From positions 1 to 55,782 of the forward strand of contig JAGWBA010000021.1 in NCBI GenBank assembly GCA_021296215.1: a DNA stretch of 55,782 bases. The letters run 5' to 3'. Shown here in pieces: positions 7,567 to 15,178 of the stretch (the first letter of the stretch is position 1; each line of letters opens with the position of its first letter). Made by a program: the position numbers and the translations under genes. The notes under the pieces are model-generated. The model was not told the DNA's origin and searched no databases. It saw only the letters and a program-made list of their open reading frames with translations. The stretch comes from Flavobacteriales bacterium (GTDB lineage: Bacteria; Bacteroidota; Bacteroidia; Flavobacteriales; ECT2AJA-044).

Positions 7567-10500
7567 ATGAATCAACAGGAATTCACAAAACTTTACGAAA
7601 AAGACTTCGACGTTAAACGCATCGCCGTAAAACTCCACGAACCCGGAGTCCAACGCGTTCACTTGAAAGGACTAGCTGGATCGCTACCGGCCATTATCGC
7701 CGCTTCGGTATTTAAAAACTCAACGGTTCCGAACCTTTTCGTACTCAACGACAAAGAAGAAGCAGCTTATTTTCTCAACGACATTCAAAGCATCCTCGGC
7801 GAAAAAGACGTACTCTTTTTCCCGGGTAGCTATCGCCGTCCCTACCAAATCGAGGAAACCGAAAATGCCAACGTACTGCTACGCGCCGAGGTGTTGAACC
7901 GTCTTTCATCGAGGCGTAAACCCGCCGCGGTGGTGACCTATCCGGACGGACTCTTCGAAAAGGTGATCACCCGAAAGGAATTGTCGAAAAACACGCTCAA
8001 GATCTCGGAGAACGACGCCTTGAGCCCCGACTTCCTCAACGAAACGCTGAACGAATACCATTTTGAGCGGGTCGATTTCGTAACCGACCTCGGGCAATTC
8101 AGCATACGAGGAGGAATCGTCGACGTCTTCAGCTTCAGCAACGACATGCCCTACCGCATCGAGTTCTTCGGTGAGGAGGTCGACAGCATTCGCTCCTTCG
8201 ATATCGAAACGCAGGTCAGTGAAAAACGGGTGAAATCGATCACCGTGGTGCCCAACGTGAGCGACAAAACCATGGTGGAACAGCGCGAGAGCTTTTTGCA
8301 CTACCTCAGCAAAGAGACCGTAATTTGGACTAAAAGTGTCGAATTTGCCGGCGATCGGCTCAACAAAAATTTCGAGAAGGCCGAAGAAGCCTTTGCCGAA
8401 TTGAGCACGGCGGTGAAACATCGAACGCCCACCGAATTATTCTTGAATAAGGCTGCCTTGCGGCACGAATTGGATGATTTCGATCTGATCGAATTTGGGC
8501 AGGGACTTGCCTATCCGGCCGCTGAGGCCGTAGACTTTAACAGTGTCCCACAACCCGCCTTTAACAAGAACTTTCAGCTGCTGGCCGAAAGTCTGCACAA
8601 GCACGATGAACAGGGGTACGAGAATTTGATCCTTTGCGCTTCGGCCAAACAGGTGGAGCGCTTTCACGATATTTTCGAGGACATCGATGCCGAGGCAAAG
8701 TTTACGCCCGTACTGTATACGCTGCACGAAGGGTTTATCGATCATGAGCGCAAGATCGTGTGCTATACCGATCGCCAAATCTTCGATCGCTACCACAAGT
8801 TCCGCCTCAAAACGGGATACGAGAAAAAGCAGGCCATTACGCTGAAAGAGCTGACCAGCCTGCAAGTGGGCGACTTTGTGACCCATATCGACCACGGTAT
8901 CGGGACCTTTGGCGGACTCAAAAAGATCGATGTCAACGGCAAGCAGCAAGAGGCCATTAAGCTGATCTACAAGGACAACGACATTCTGTACATCAGCATC
9001 CACTCGCTGCACAAGATCAGCAAGTACAACGGCAAGGAAGGCACCATGCCGAAGATCCACAAATTGGGATCGGCTACCTGGGCCAAGACCAAGGCGAAGA
9101 CCAAGAGCAAGGTCAAAAAGATCGCCTACGACCTCATTAAACTGTACGCCAAACGCAAGGAGCAAAAAGGCTTCGCCTGCGGGCCCGATAGCTACCTGCA
9201 GCTCGAGCTCGAAGCGTCGTTCTTGTACGAGGATACGCCTGATCAGGAGAAAGCCACCGAGGCCATCAAGGAGGACATGGAAAAGGAAATGCCCATGGAC
9301 CGATTGGTGTGTGGCGATGTGGGCTTCGGGAAAACCGAGCTGGCGGTGCGCGCGGCCTTTAAGGCGGTCGATAACGGAAAGCAGGTTGCGGTGCTGGTAC
9401 CGACGACCGTTTTGGCTTTCCAGCATTACAAAACCTTTACGGAGCAGTTGAAAGATTTCCCGGTGACCGTTGAATACATCAACCGGTTCCGCAGTACCAA
9501 GCAGCAACGCGAAACCTTGAAACGGCTCGAAGAAGGTAAGGTCGACATACTCATTGGAACGCATCGTATCGTCGGAAAGGACGTTAAGTGGAAAGACCTC
9601 GGGCTATTGGTGATCGACGAAGAGCAAAAGTTCGGAGTGGCCGTGAAGGACAAGCTCAAGACCATTCGGGTGAACGTAGACACGTTAACTTTGAGTGCCA
9701 CACCGATTCCACGTACCATGCAGTTCTCGCTCGTGGGTGCCCGTGATCTCAGTGTATTGGCTACTCCACCCCCGAACCGCTATCCGGTACAGACCGAGGT
9801 GCGCGGATTCAACGAAGAAATGATTCGCGATGCTATTGCCTACGAGGTGAGTCGGGGTGGACAAGTATTCTTTGTGCACAACCGCATTGAAAATATTAGC
9901 GAAGTGGCCGGAATGATACAGCGGCTGGTACCCGATGTAAAGATCGGCGTGGCCCATGGACAAATGGAAGGCACCAAGCTCGAAAAGATCATGCTGGCCT
10001 TTATGGAGGGCGAATGCGACGTGTTGATCTCGACGACCATCATTGAATCGGGCCTCGATATTTCGAATGCCAACACCATCATCATCAACAACGCCAATTT
10101 CTTCGGTTTGAGCGACCTGCATCAAATGCGTGGACGCGTAGGTCGAAGCAATAAAAAGGCCTTTGCATACATGATCGCACCGCCCTACTCGGCCATGACC
10201 GAAGAAGCGCGGAAACGACTCAAGGCTCTGGAGCAGTTCAGCGACCTGGGCAGCGGTTTCAACATCGCCATGCGCGATCTCGAGATCCGCGGGGCTGGAG
10301 ATCTGTTGGGAGCTGAGCAGAGTGGATTCATTGGCGACATCGGGTTCGAAATGTACCAAAAGATCCTCGGTGAGGCGCTTGCCGAGTTGAAGCAAGACGA
10401 ATTCAAGGACCTCTACAAGGAAGAAGAGGACAAGATGAAGCACTTCTTGGCTGAAGAGACCTTGCTCGACACAGACCTCGAGATCTTGATTCCGGACGAG

Positions 10501-10905
10501 TACGTGAATAACATCGCGGAGCGCCTATCGCTCTATCGCAAATTGAACGACATCGAAACCGAGGAGCAGTTGAAGGAATTTGAGCAAAGACTGGTCGACC
10601 GCTTCGGGGAGATTCCTCCACCCGTTCACGATCTACTGGTGAGTGTCCGCCTCCGCTGGATCGGCCGCCAGCTCGGATTCGAAAAGCTGGTGCTCAAGTC
10701 GAACAAAATGATCGGCTATTTCATCAGCGACCAAAGCAGTCCATTCTACCAAAGTGCCACCTTTACGCAGATCTTGAACTACCTCAAAAACCACTACCGC
10801 ACAGTGACCATGAAGGAGCGGAATAATCGACTCACACTAACCTTTCAGGGGATTTCGAACGTCGACGAGGCGATTGAGCAGTTGCGGGGGATATTGTCTG
10901 ATTAG
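7567..10905 (+). CDS. mfd: Transcription-repair coupling factor Mfd
   Basis: An ATP-driven DNA translocase that dislodges RNA polymerase stalled at lesions and recruits UvrA. The 1112 residues follow family order: UvrB-homology region (FPGSYRRPYQIEE and FSIRGGIVDVF near 80-190), RNA-polymerase-interaction domain (LQVGDFVTHIDHGIGTFGGL, about 435-455), then RecG-like helicase motifs: Walker A GDVGFGKTE at 583-591, motif II DEEQ at 684-687, LSATPIPRTMQ, and motif VI QMRGRVGRS. The C-terminal TRCF domain (LIPDEYVNNIAERLSLYRKL) is complete. No disruption is seen in 3.3 kb. It probably belongs to a transcript with fbp. Confidence 0.97.
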   Translation: MNQQEFTKLYEKDFDVKRIAVKLHEPGVQRVHLKGLAGSLPAIIAASVFKNSTVPNLFVLNDKEEAAYFLNDIQSILGEKDVLFFPGSYRRPYQIEETENANVLLRAEVLNRLSSRRKPAAVVTYPDGLFEKVITRKELSKNTLKISENDALSPDFLNETLNEYHFERVDFVTDLGQFSIRGGIVDVFSFSNDMPYRIEFFGEEVDSIRSFDIETQVSEKRVKSITVVPNVSDKTMVEQRESFLHYLSKETVIWTKSVEFAGDRLNKNFEKAEEAFAELSTAVKHRTPTELFLNKAALRHELDDFDLIEFGQGLAYPAAEAVDFNSVPQPAFNKNFQLLAESLHKHDEQGYENLILCASAKQVERFHDIFEDIDAEAKFTPVLYTLHEGFIDHERKIVCYTDRQIFDRYHKFRLKTGYEKKQAITLKELTSLQVGDFVTHIDHGIGTFGGLKKIDVNGKQQEAIKLIYKDNDILYISIHSLHKISKYNGKEGTMPKIHKLGSATWAKTKAKTKSKVKKIAYDLIKLYAKRKEQKGFACGPDSYLQLELEASFLYEDTPDQEKATEAIKEDMEKEMPMDRLVCGDVGFGKTELAVRAAFKAVDNGKQVAVLVPTTVLAFQHYKTFTEQLKDFPVTVEYINRFRSTKQQRETLKRLEEGKVDILIGTHRIVGKDVKWKDLGLLVIDEEQKFGVAVKDKLKTIRVNVDTLTLSATPIPRTMQFSLVGARDLSVLATPPPNRYPVQTEVRGFNEEMIRDAIAYEVSRGGQVFFVHNRIENISEVAGMIQRLVPDVKIGVAHGQMEGTKLEKIMLAFMEGECDVLISTTIIESGLDISNANTIIINNANFFGLSDLHQMRGRVGRSNKKAFAYMIAPPYSAMTEEARKRLKALEQFSDLGSGFNIAMRDLEIRGAGDLLGAEQSGFIGDIGFEMYQKILGEALAELKQDEFKDLYKEEEDKMKHFLAEETLLDTDLEILIPDEYVNNIAERLSLYRKLNDIETEEQLKEFEQRLVDRFGEIPPPVHDLLVSVRLRWIGRQLGFEKLVLKSNKMIGYFISDQSSPFYQSATFTQILNYLKNHYRTVTMKERNNRLTLTFQGISNVDEAIEQLRGILSD

Positions 10906-11211
10906 TTTTGAGTTCTTAGTTAGTTGGATAGCTGGATAGTTGGAATGAAGCGAACTAAGCACTCAACACGAATAACTGAGCACTAAAATGTCGTTTCCAT
11001 AGGCGAAGGCGAGGAATGAGCGAAATTGCGTTTCGCGCAGCTAAAAAGAGCATGAAGCGAAATGATGAGCGGTTTTGCGGAAGCAAAATCGACATAGGGA
11101 ACGCCATGATTATTAGGACACTTTTTGATCAAGCAAAAAGTGGCAAATAGAAAATTTGAATAAAGGAGAACTATCAGAAGTTGGAGAGATGTAAAACCTT
11201 GAAAGAAACCA
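10906..11211. repeat. Gene-free stretch with repeats, a hairpin and one doubtful small ORF
   Basis: No convincing gene. It begins with repeat words shared with other gaps (GTTCTTAGTTAG, TTGGATAGCTGGATAGTTGG). A perfect 9-bp inverted repeat CACTTTTTG/CAAAAAGTG with a 6-base loop lies at 11119-11142 and could end transcription after mfd. A 44-codon frame at 11016-11150 (ends RTLFDQAKSGK) crosses that hairpin. Because the hairpin itself encodes the C-terminus, I treat the frame as repeat-derived rather than a gene. Confidence 0.5.
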
Positions 11212-11583
11212 ATGCTCCGAATGAAAAGAGAGATTCAGTCTTTTAGAGCAGCGTTCAAAGGTCTACTTGAACTCTGGATCAAAGAACGCCACGGTCGTTT
11301 TCATTTGCTGGCGACGGTTCTCGCCCTCGCGGGCGGATTTGCATGCGGACTCCAAACATTCGAGTGGATCGCCGTGCTGTTGTGTATTGCCTTGGTCAAC
11401 GGGCTCGAAGCGTTGAATTCTGCTCTGGAAAAAACGCTTGACCTCTTGCACCCAGATACGCATCCGGCCGTAGGCCGAGCAAAAGACCTGGCCGCCGGTG
11501 CCGTGCTGGTTGCAGCCATCGTTGCGGCCGTTGTGGGCCTGCTCGTATTTGGGCCTTATGTCACTGAGGCGATGGGATTATAA
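11212..11583 (+). CDS. dgkA: Diacylglycerol/undecaprenol kinase family (DgkA)
   Basis: A small integral-membrane lipid kinase of 123 residues. The family signature is VNGLEALNSALEKTLDLL (E-x-x-N-x-A-x-E-x-x-x-D, about 64-81), followed by GRAKDLAAGAVL. Three hydrophobic segments (about 30-45, 49-66, 96-116) match the three-helix DgkA fold. In Gram-negative bacteria it recycles diacylglycerol; in many other lineages the same fold phosphorylates undecaprenol. Substrate cannot be told here. Two starts are possible, ATG at 11212 and at 11221; the second gives MKREIQSFRAAFKG, the usual N-terminus. The following gene begins 31 bases after the stop. Confidence 0.88.
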   Translation: MLRMKREIQSFRAAFKGLLELWIKERHGRFHLLATVLALAGGFACGLQTFEWIAVLLCIALVNGLEALNSALEKTLDLLHPDTHPAVGRAKDLAAGAVLVAAIVAAVVGLLVFGPYVTEAMGL

Positions 11584-11614
11584 TTTCGTAATTTCGCTAT
11601 CTATTCAGCCGACT

Positions 11615-12079
11615 ATGTTACAAGAAGCGAAGCATCAGGAGATACAACTCAAAGCTATTCAGATCATCGATAAAAATCTCAGCATGCGCGAAAAGCAGAA
11701 GGCTATTTGCACCTTGCTGCGGAGCGAGATCCGCCACTACGACTGGGTCGGTTTTTACATGAAGGATGCCGAAAAAGACGAGTTGGTACTGGGGCAATTC
11801 GAGGGGGAACCAACCGGGCATAAACGCATTCCGTTCGGAAAGGGTATTTGCGGTGAAGGGGCCATCCAAAAACGCACGATCAACGTGAGCGACGTGTCGG
11901 CGGTCGATAACTACATTGCTTGCAGTATCGAAACCAAGTCGGAACTGGTAGTTCCGATCATGGACGGAGATCGTTTCATCGGGCAAATCGACGTGGATTC
12001 GCACACGCCGAGCGCCTTCAACATTCGCGACGAGCGGCTGCTCGAAGCCATCTGCAAGCGACTGGCCGAGTATTACTGA
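11615..12079 (+). CDS. msrC: GAF-domain protein, free methionine-R-sulfoxide reductase-like
   Basis: A 154-residue single GAF domain of the fRMsr (YebR/MsrC) type, which reduces free methionine-R-sulfoxide. Family blocks present are DWVGFYMKDAEKDELVLGQF, RIPFGKGICGEGA (C near 91), NYIACSIETKSELVVPI (C near 115) and GQIDVDSH. Of the three cysteines used by the E. coli enzyme, the first (PAC-T-R-I-P context) is replaced here by TGHKRIP, so only two remain. The protein may use a different resolving thiol or have a different function. It overlaps the convergent marR-type gene by seven bases at the 3' end. Confidence 0.75.
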   Translation: MLQEAKHQEIQLKAIQIIDKNLSMREKQKAICTLLRSEIRHYDWVGFYMKDAEKDELVLGQFEGEPTGHKRIPFGKGICGEGAIQKRTINVSDVSAVDNYIACSIETKSELVVPIMDGDRFIGQIDVDSHTPSAFNIRDERLLEAICKRLAEYY

Positions 12080-12552
12080 TCCTCCTCCGGAGTTTGACCG
12101 TACGCGGCGCGAACCGCATTCAAAGTTTCATTGAGTCGACGTAGATCCTCCTCGGGAATATCCTTGAGCACCTCGCTTTGTTCCGGGTGCTCTGCCGCTA
12201 CCTGATCGAGCAGTGCCAAGCCTTTCTTAGTGATGAAAATATCGACCTGCCTACGATCGGTCTCGCAAAACTCGCGCGTGGCCAAATCCTTTTGAACCAG
12301 CTTGTCGACCAAGCGGCTCACATTACTCGATTTATCGAGCATTCGCTCATTCAATAGCTTCACCGTGGCCGGCTCACCCTTGCGTCCGCGCAGAATCCGC
12401 AGCACATTATACTGCTGGCGCGTAACACCGTACGATTTAAAAACCTGACTCTGCTTCAGGATCAAAAAATTGCCTGTATACACCAGATTTATGATGGCCT
12501 TCTCGTGCTCCGACTTGAACTTGGGCTGTTTAATGGCTTCTTCAATTCGCAT
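12073..12552 (-). CDS. MarR-family transcriptional regulator
   Basis: A 159-residue winged-helix regulator. QQYNVLRILRGRKGEPATVKLLNERMLDKSSNVSRLVDKL contains the wing and recognition-helix region of the fold, and CETDRRQVDIFITKKGLALL is the MarR DxR signature (DRRQVDIFIT). Such dimers usually bind palindromes between divergent genes and lose DNA on binding small ligands. It faces away from the secreted deiminase gene across 98 bases that hold a perfect inverted repeat (12576-12589), so it probably represses itself and perhaps the deiminase. A TACTTTTG word (12557-12564, minus strand) ends only five bases before the ATG, suggesting a very short or leaderless transcript. Confidence 0.88.
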   Translation of the reverse strand: MRIEEAIKQPKFKSEHEKAIINLVYTGNFLILKQSQVFKSYGVTRQQYNVLRILRGRKGEPATVKLLNERMLDKSSNVSRLVDKLVQKDLATREFCETDRRQVDIFITKKGLALLDQVAAEHPEQSEVLKDIPEEDLRRLNETLNAVRAAYGQTPEEDQ

Positions 12553-12556
12553 TTTG

Positions 12557-12564
12557 CAAAAGTA
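12557..12564 (-). promoter_or_regulatory. Predicted -7 element of the marR-type gene
   Basis: TACTTTTG fits TAnnTTTG exactly. The start codon follows after four bases, so the transcript would be nearly leaderless. Confidence 0.45.
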
Positions 12565-12575
12565 CGATATTTTTC

Positions 12576-12589
12576 AATGTACATACATT
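12576..12589. promoter_or_regulatory. Candidate MarR operator
   Basis: AATGTA-CA-TACATT is a perfect 6+6 inverted repeat. It sits between the divergent marR-type and deiminase genes, four bases from the deiminase -7 word and upstream of the marR one, where a bound dimer would block both. Confidence 0.5.
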
Positions 12590-12592
12590 AGA

Positions 12593-12600
12593 TACATTTG
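12593..12600 (+). promoter_or_regulatory. Predicted -7 element of the deiminase gene
   Basis: TACATTTG matches TAnnTTTG, 50 bases upstream of the ATG at 12651. Its last G is also the first base of the hairpin GTGCC-TAC-GGCAC (12600-12612), which would lie at the transcription start. Confidence 0.45.
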
Positions 12601-12650
12601 TGCCTACGGCACGTTTGGCACCTTCGCGGCTATATCTTATTTTTCGACCT

Positions 12651-14393
12651 ATGAAAAGTACTATCACCCTTCTTTGTCTGGTTTTTACCTTTATCGTATC
12701 CGCGCAAAACGAGGCCCTCCCACGTTATATGACTCCGGCCGAAACTGCGGCCATGAGGAGCTACACGCTTCCGACCCCAGAGGGCATACCCACTCCTCCA
12801 CCCGGCCCAATTCGCACCATGGCCGAATGGGAAGAGATCGAATACCTCACCATCACCTGGACCGGTTGGACCGATATTCTTGCGCAGATCGTAGATGCGG
12901 CTCAAGAAGAAGTAACCGTGATCATCACTTGTAACGACAGCAACAGCGTGATCAACAACCTGGCCTCCGACGGCGTTCCGAATCTAAACCTCCGTTTCAT
13001 AGAACAGGGATTCAACTCAATTTGGTGTCGCGACTACGGACAAAACAGCGTTTATTTGAACGATGTCGACAGTCTGGTACTGGTCGACTGGATCTATAAC
13101 CGTCCGCGACCCCTCGACGACCAAGTTCCGGAGGGAATCGCCAACGAATTCAACTACGCCATCTACAGTTCCACCGTAGCGCCGAACGATTTGGTGCACA
13201 CGGGAGGTAACTTCATGAGTGAAGGAACCGGACTGGGGTTTTCAAGCAATTTGGTCGTTGACGAGAACGGACCACTCGGCCAGTTTAATCAGACCGTCAA
13301 GACCCCGGCTGAGGTCGATTCACTCATGAAGGGCTACATGGCCATAGACCCCTATGTGCGTATGGATGAACTTCCGTTCGACATCATCTCACATATCGAC
13401 ATGCACATGAAGCTGATCAACGAGAATACTCTATTGGTCGGTGAATTTCCACTCGGGGTGTCGGACGGACCCCAATTGGAGGCTAACTTGCAATACGTGC
13501 TCAGTAACTTTACCGCACGCGACGGAAATCCGCTCCGTTTGATCCGCATCCCTATGCCCCCAAGCACCGGTGGCAACTACGCGCCCAATGCGCACTACCG
13601 CACGTACACGAACAGCATTTTCATCAACAACACCGTGTTGGTTCCCACCTACCGCGAAGAATTCGATACCACGGCGTTACGTATTTACGAAGAATCGTTG
13701 CCCGGATACAACATCGTACCGATCAACTGCGAAAGTATTATTCCGGCCGCCGGCGCCCTGCATTGCATTACACACAGTATCGGTGTGCGCAAGCCTCTCC
13801 TGATACAACACTGGAACCGAGACACCATCGTGTACAATACTTCAATCTCAATTGAAGCGGAGATCCGGCACAGCAGTGGTATCGCCTCGGCCACCATGTA
13901 CCTCCGCTATGCCGGCAGTGGCACCTTCAATGCGTTCCCCATGACCAACACTTCAGGCGATACGTGGTCGGCCTACGTGCCCATAGTTGTGACTCCATTG
14001 GAGCCTTACGACAAGATCGAATACTACTTCGAGGCCACATCGAACAGCGGCAAAACGCAACTTCGGCCCATGCCGGCTCCAACCGGATACTTTTCGACCA
14101 TACTGCAGCATCCGATCGCGCTTGAAGAGCTCGAACCGGAATTAAAAAATGTATATCCCAATCCGGCTTCGGCCATCACCTGTGTACCTGTTGTAACACC
14201 TGCAGGCGGATACGGAAAAGTGGAGCTATTGAATGCCCAAGGACAAATCGTTGCCACGCTTCACGAAGGTGACTACCAAATCGGCACCAACCGCTTCTTT
14301 TTCGATGCGCGCGGCCTCTCGGCCGGATGGTTTGTCGTACGGGCGGTTGTAGACGGTGCAGAGTTCAACCAGAAGATAGCCGTAAGCTTCTAA
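12651..14393 (+). CDS. Secreted peptidylarginine/agmatine deiminase-family protein with T9SS sorting domain
   Basis: The 580-residue protein has a Sec signal peptide (hydrophobic core LLCLVFTFIV, cleavage near SAQ). A PAD_porph-type deiminase domain follows (about 45-390), and the C-terminal 80 residues are a T9SS type A sorting domain (VYPNPAS, ending GWFVVRAVVDG...KIAVSF). Deiminase landmarks are WCRDYGQN, HTGGNF, the catalytic-type HIDMH block and the nucleophile C372 in ALHCITHS. Between deiminase and sorting domain lies a beta-sandwich of about 100 residues. Porphyromonas PPAD has the same layout (deiminase plus T9SS tail) and citrullinates C-terminal arginines; related enzymes act on agmatine. 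Substrate is not decidable here. The ATG follows the TAnnTTTG promoter and candidate MarR operator. Confidence 0.85.
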   Translation: MKSTITLLCLVFTFIVSAQNEALPRYMTPAETAAMRSYTLPTPEGIPTPPPGPIRTMAEWEEIEYLTITWTGWTDILAQIVDAAQEEVTVIITCNDSNSVINNLASDGVPNLNLRFIEQGFNSIWCRDYGQNSVYLNDVDSLVLVDWIYNRPRPLDDQVPEGIANEFNYAIYSSTVAPNDLVHTGGNFMSEGTGLGFSSNLVVDENGPLGQFNQTVKTPAEVDSLMKGYMAIDPYVRMDELPFDIISHIDMHMKLINENTLLVGEFPLGVSDGPQLEANLQYVLSNFTARDGNPLRLIRIPMPPSTGGNYAPNAHYRTYTNSIFINNTVLVPTYREEFDTTALRIYEESLPGYNIVPINCESIIPAAGALHCITHSIGVRKPLLIQHWNRDTIVYNTSISIEAEIRHSSGIASATMYLRYAGSGTFNAFPMTNTSGDTWSAYVPIVVTPLEPYDKIEYYFEATSNSGKTQLRPMPAPTGYFSTILQHPIALEELEPELKNVYPNPASAITCVPVVTPAGGYGKVELLNAQGQIVATLHEGDYQIGTNRFFFDARGLSAGWFVVRAVVDGAEFNQKIAVSF

Positions 14394-14526
14394 CCGTAGC
14401 TGAACTTCGTTGATTGATTGATTGTGAAAACGGCAAACCATGTATCCGGTAAGGTGTAAATGATGCCTTCAATACATACACGGGGGTTGGGGGTGGAATC
14501 GAAACTAACTAAAAACTAAGAACTCC
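14394..14526. repeat. Short gap with intergenic repeat words
   Basis: Contains TTGATTGATTGATTG (14409-14423), a G-rich CGGGGGTTGGGGGTGG block near 14481-14496 and AACTAAAAACTAAGAACTCC just before the next gene. All recur in other gaps. No terminator-like hairpin is obvious. Confidence 0.5.
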
Positions 14527-14946
14527 TTGACCCTTCATTCCGACCCAGAAGTAGACAAAGTATTTAACGCGTATCCGGAGCACGTCCGTGGTAAGCTTGT
14601 CTACTTACGTGAGCTCATTATTGATACCGCTCGTGAGACAGAAGGAATTGAGTCACTCGAAGAAACTTTGAAATGGAGCGAACCGAGTTACCTTGCAAAG
14701 AAAGGAAGTACGTTGCGGATCGACTGGAAGTCCAAAACACCCGATCAATACGCCATGTATTTCAAGTGTACGAGTCGATTGGTAGATACCTTTAAGACCG
14801 TTTACAAAGAACAATTCAACTACGAAGGAACGCGAGCTATCGTCTTCAACATGGATGACGAAGTGCCCGAAAAGGAACTAAAATCCTGCATCCGAGCGGC
14901 GCTGAGATATCATGTGATTAAGCATGAGCCTTCGTTGGGGATGTGA
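14527..14946 (+). CDS. DUF1801-like protein (YdhG/IscX-type fold)
   Basis: A 139-residue cytosolic protein resembling DUF1801 proteins: PEHVRGKLVYLRELI, then EETLKWSEPSYLAKKGSTLRI and AMYFKCTSRLVDTF. In this fold the K-W-x-x-P-x-Y/F segment is the conserved core. Molecular function is unknown. No ATG or GTG lies upstream in frame before a TAA at 14506, so TTG at 14527 is the best start, and the N-terminus would be MTLHSDPEVDKVF. The repeat word AAGAACTCC directly precedes it. It is flanked by repeat-filled gaps and is probably monocistronic. Confidence 0.7.
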   Translation: MTLHSDPEVDKVFNAYPEHVRGKLVYLRELIIDTARETEGIESLEETLKWSEPSYLAKKGSTLRIDWKSKTPDQYAMYFKCTSRLVDTFKTVYKEQFNYEGTRAIVFNMDDEVPEKELKSCIRAALRYHVIKHEPSLGM

Positions 14947-15178
14947 TTGGTTGATTAAGAAAGTTATTGGTTAATGGGATTAATTGTCCCCCGCTGGGGG
15001 TTGTGGGTGGAGTATTAGGGAATATTGACAACGTCAATGTGAATTCGCGCTTCGCGCGAGTAAATTCCTACGGAGTTAATAGCGATTTTACTCGCTCGCA
15101 GAGCGAATTTACTTAGGCAAAGCCGAAATGGACTTGCGAAGCCAATTAAGCCTTAATAATTCAGAACTAAGAATTCCA
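14947..15178. repeat. Repeat-filled gap
   Basis: Holds TTGGTTGATTAAGAAAGTTATTGGTTAATGG words (14950-14978, shared with 47821 and 55662), a CCCCC-GCT-GGGGG hairpin (14989-15001), CGCGC-TT-CGCGCG near 15047, a TCC-TAC-GGA hairpin near 15067 and TCGCTC-GCA-GAGCGA at 15092-15106. No gene is evident. Confidence 0.5.

Noticed and set aside
8437-9564. Long antisense frame (375 codons) inside mfd
   Set aside because: It mirrors the codon pattern of mfd, shows no domain, and mfd is unambiguous on the other strand.
9685-10443. Second antisense frame (252 codons) inside mfd
   Set aside because: Shadow of the helicase region; no family features.
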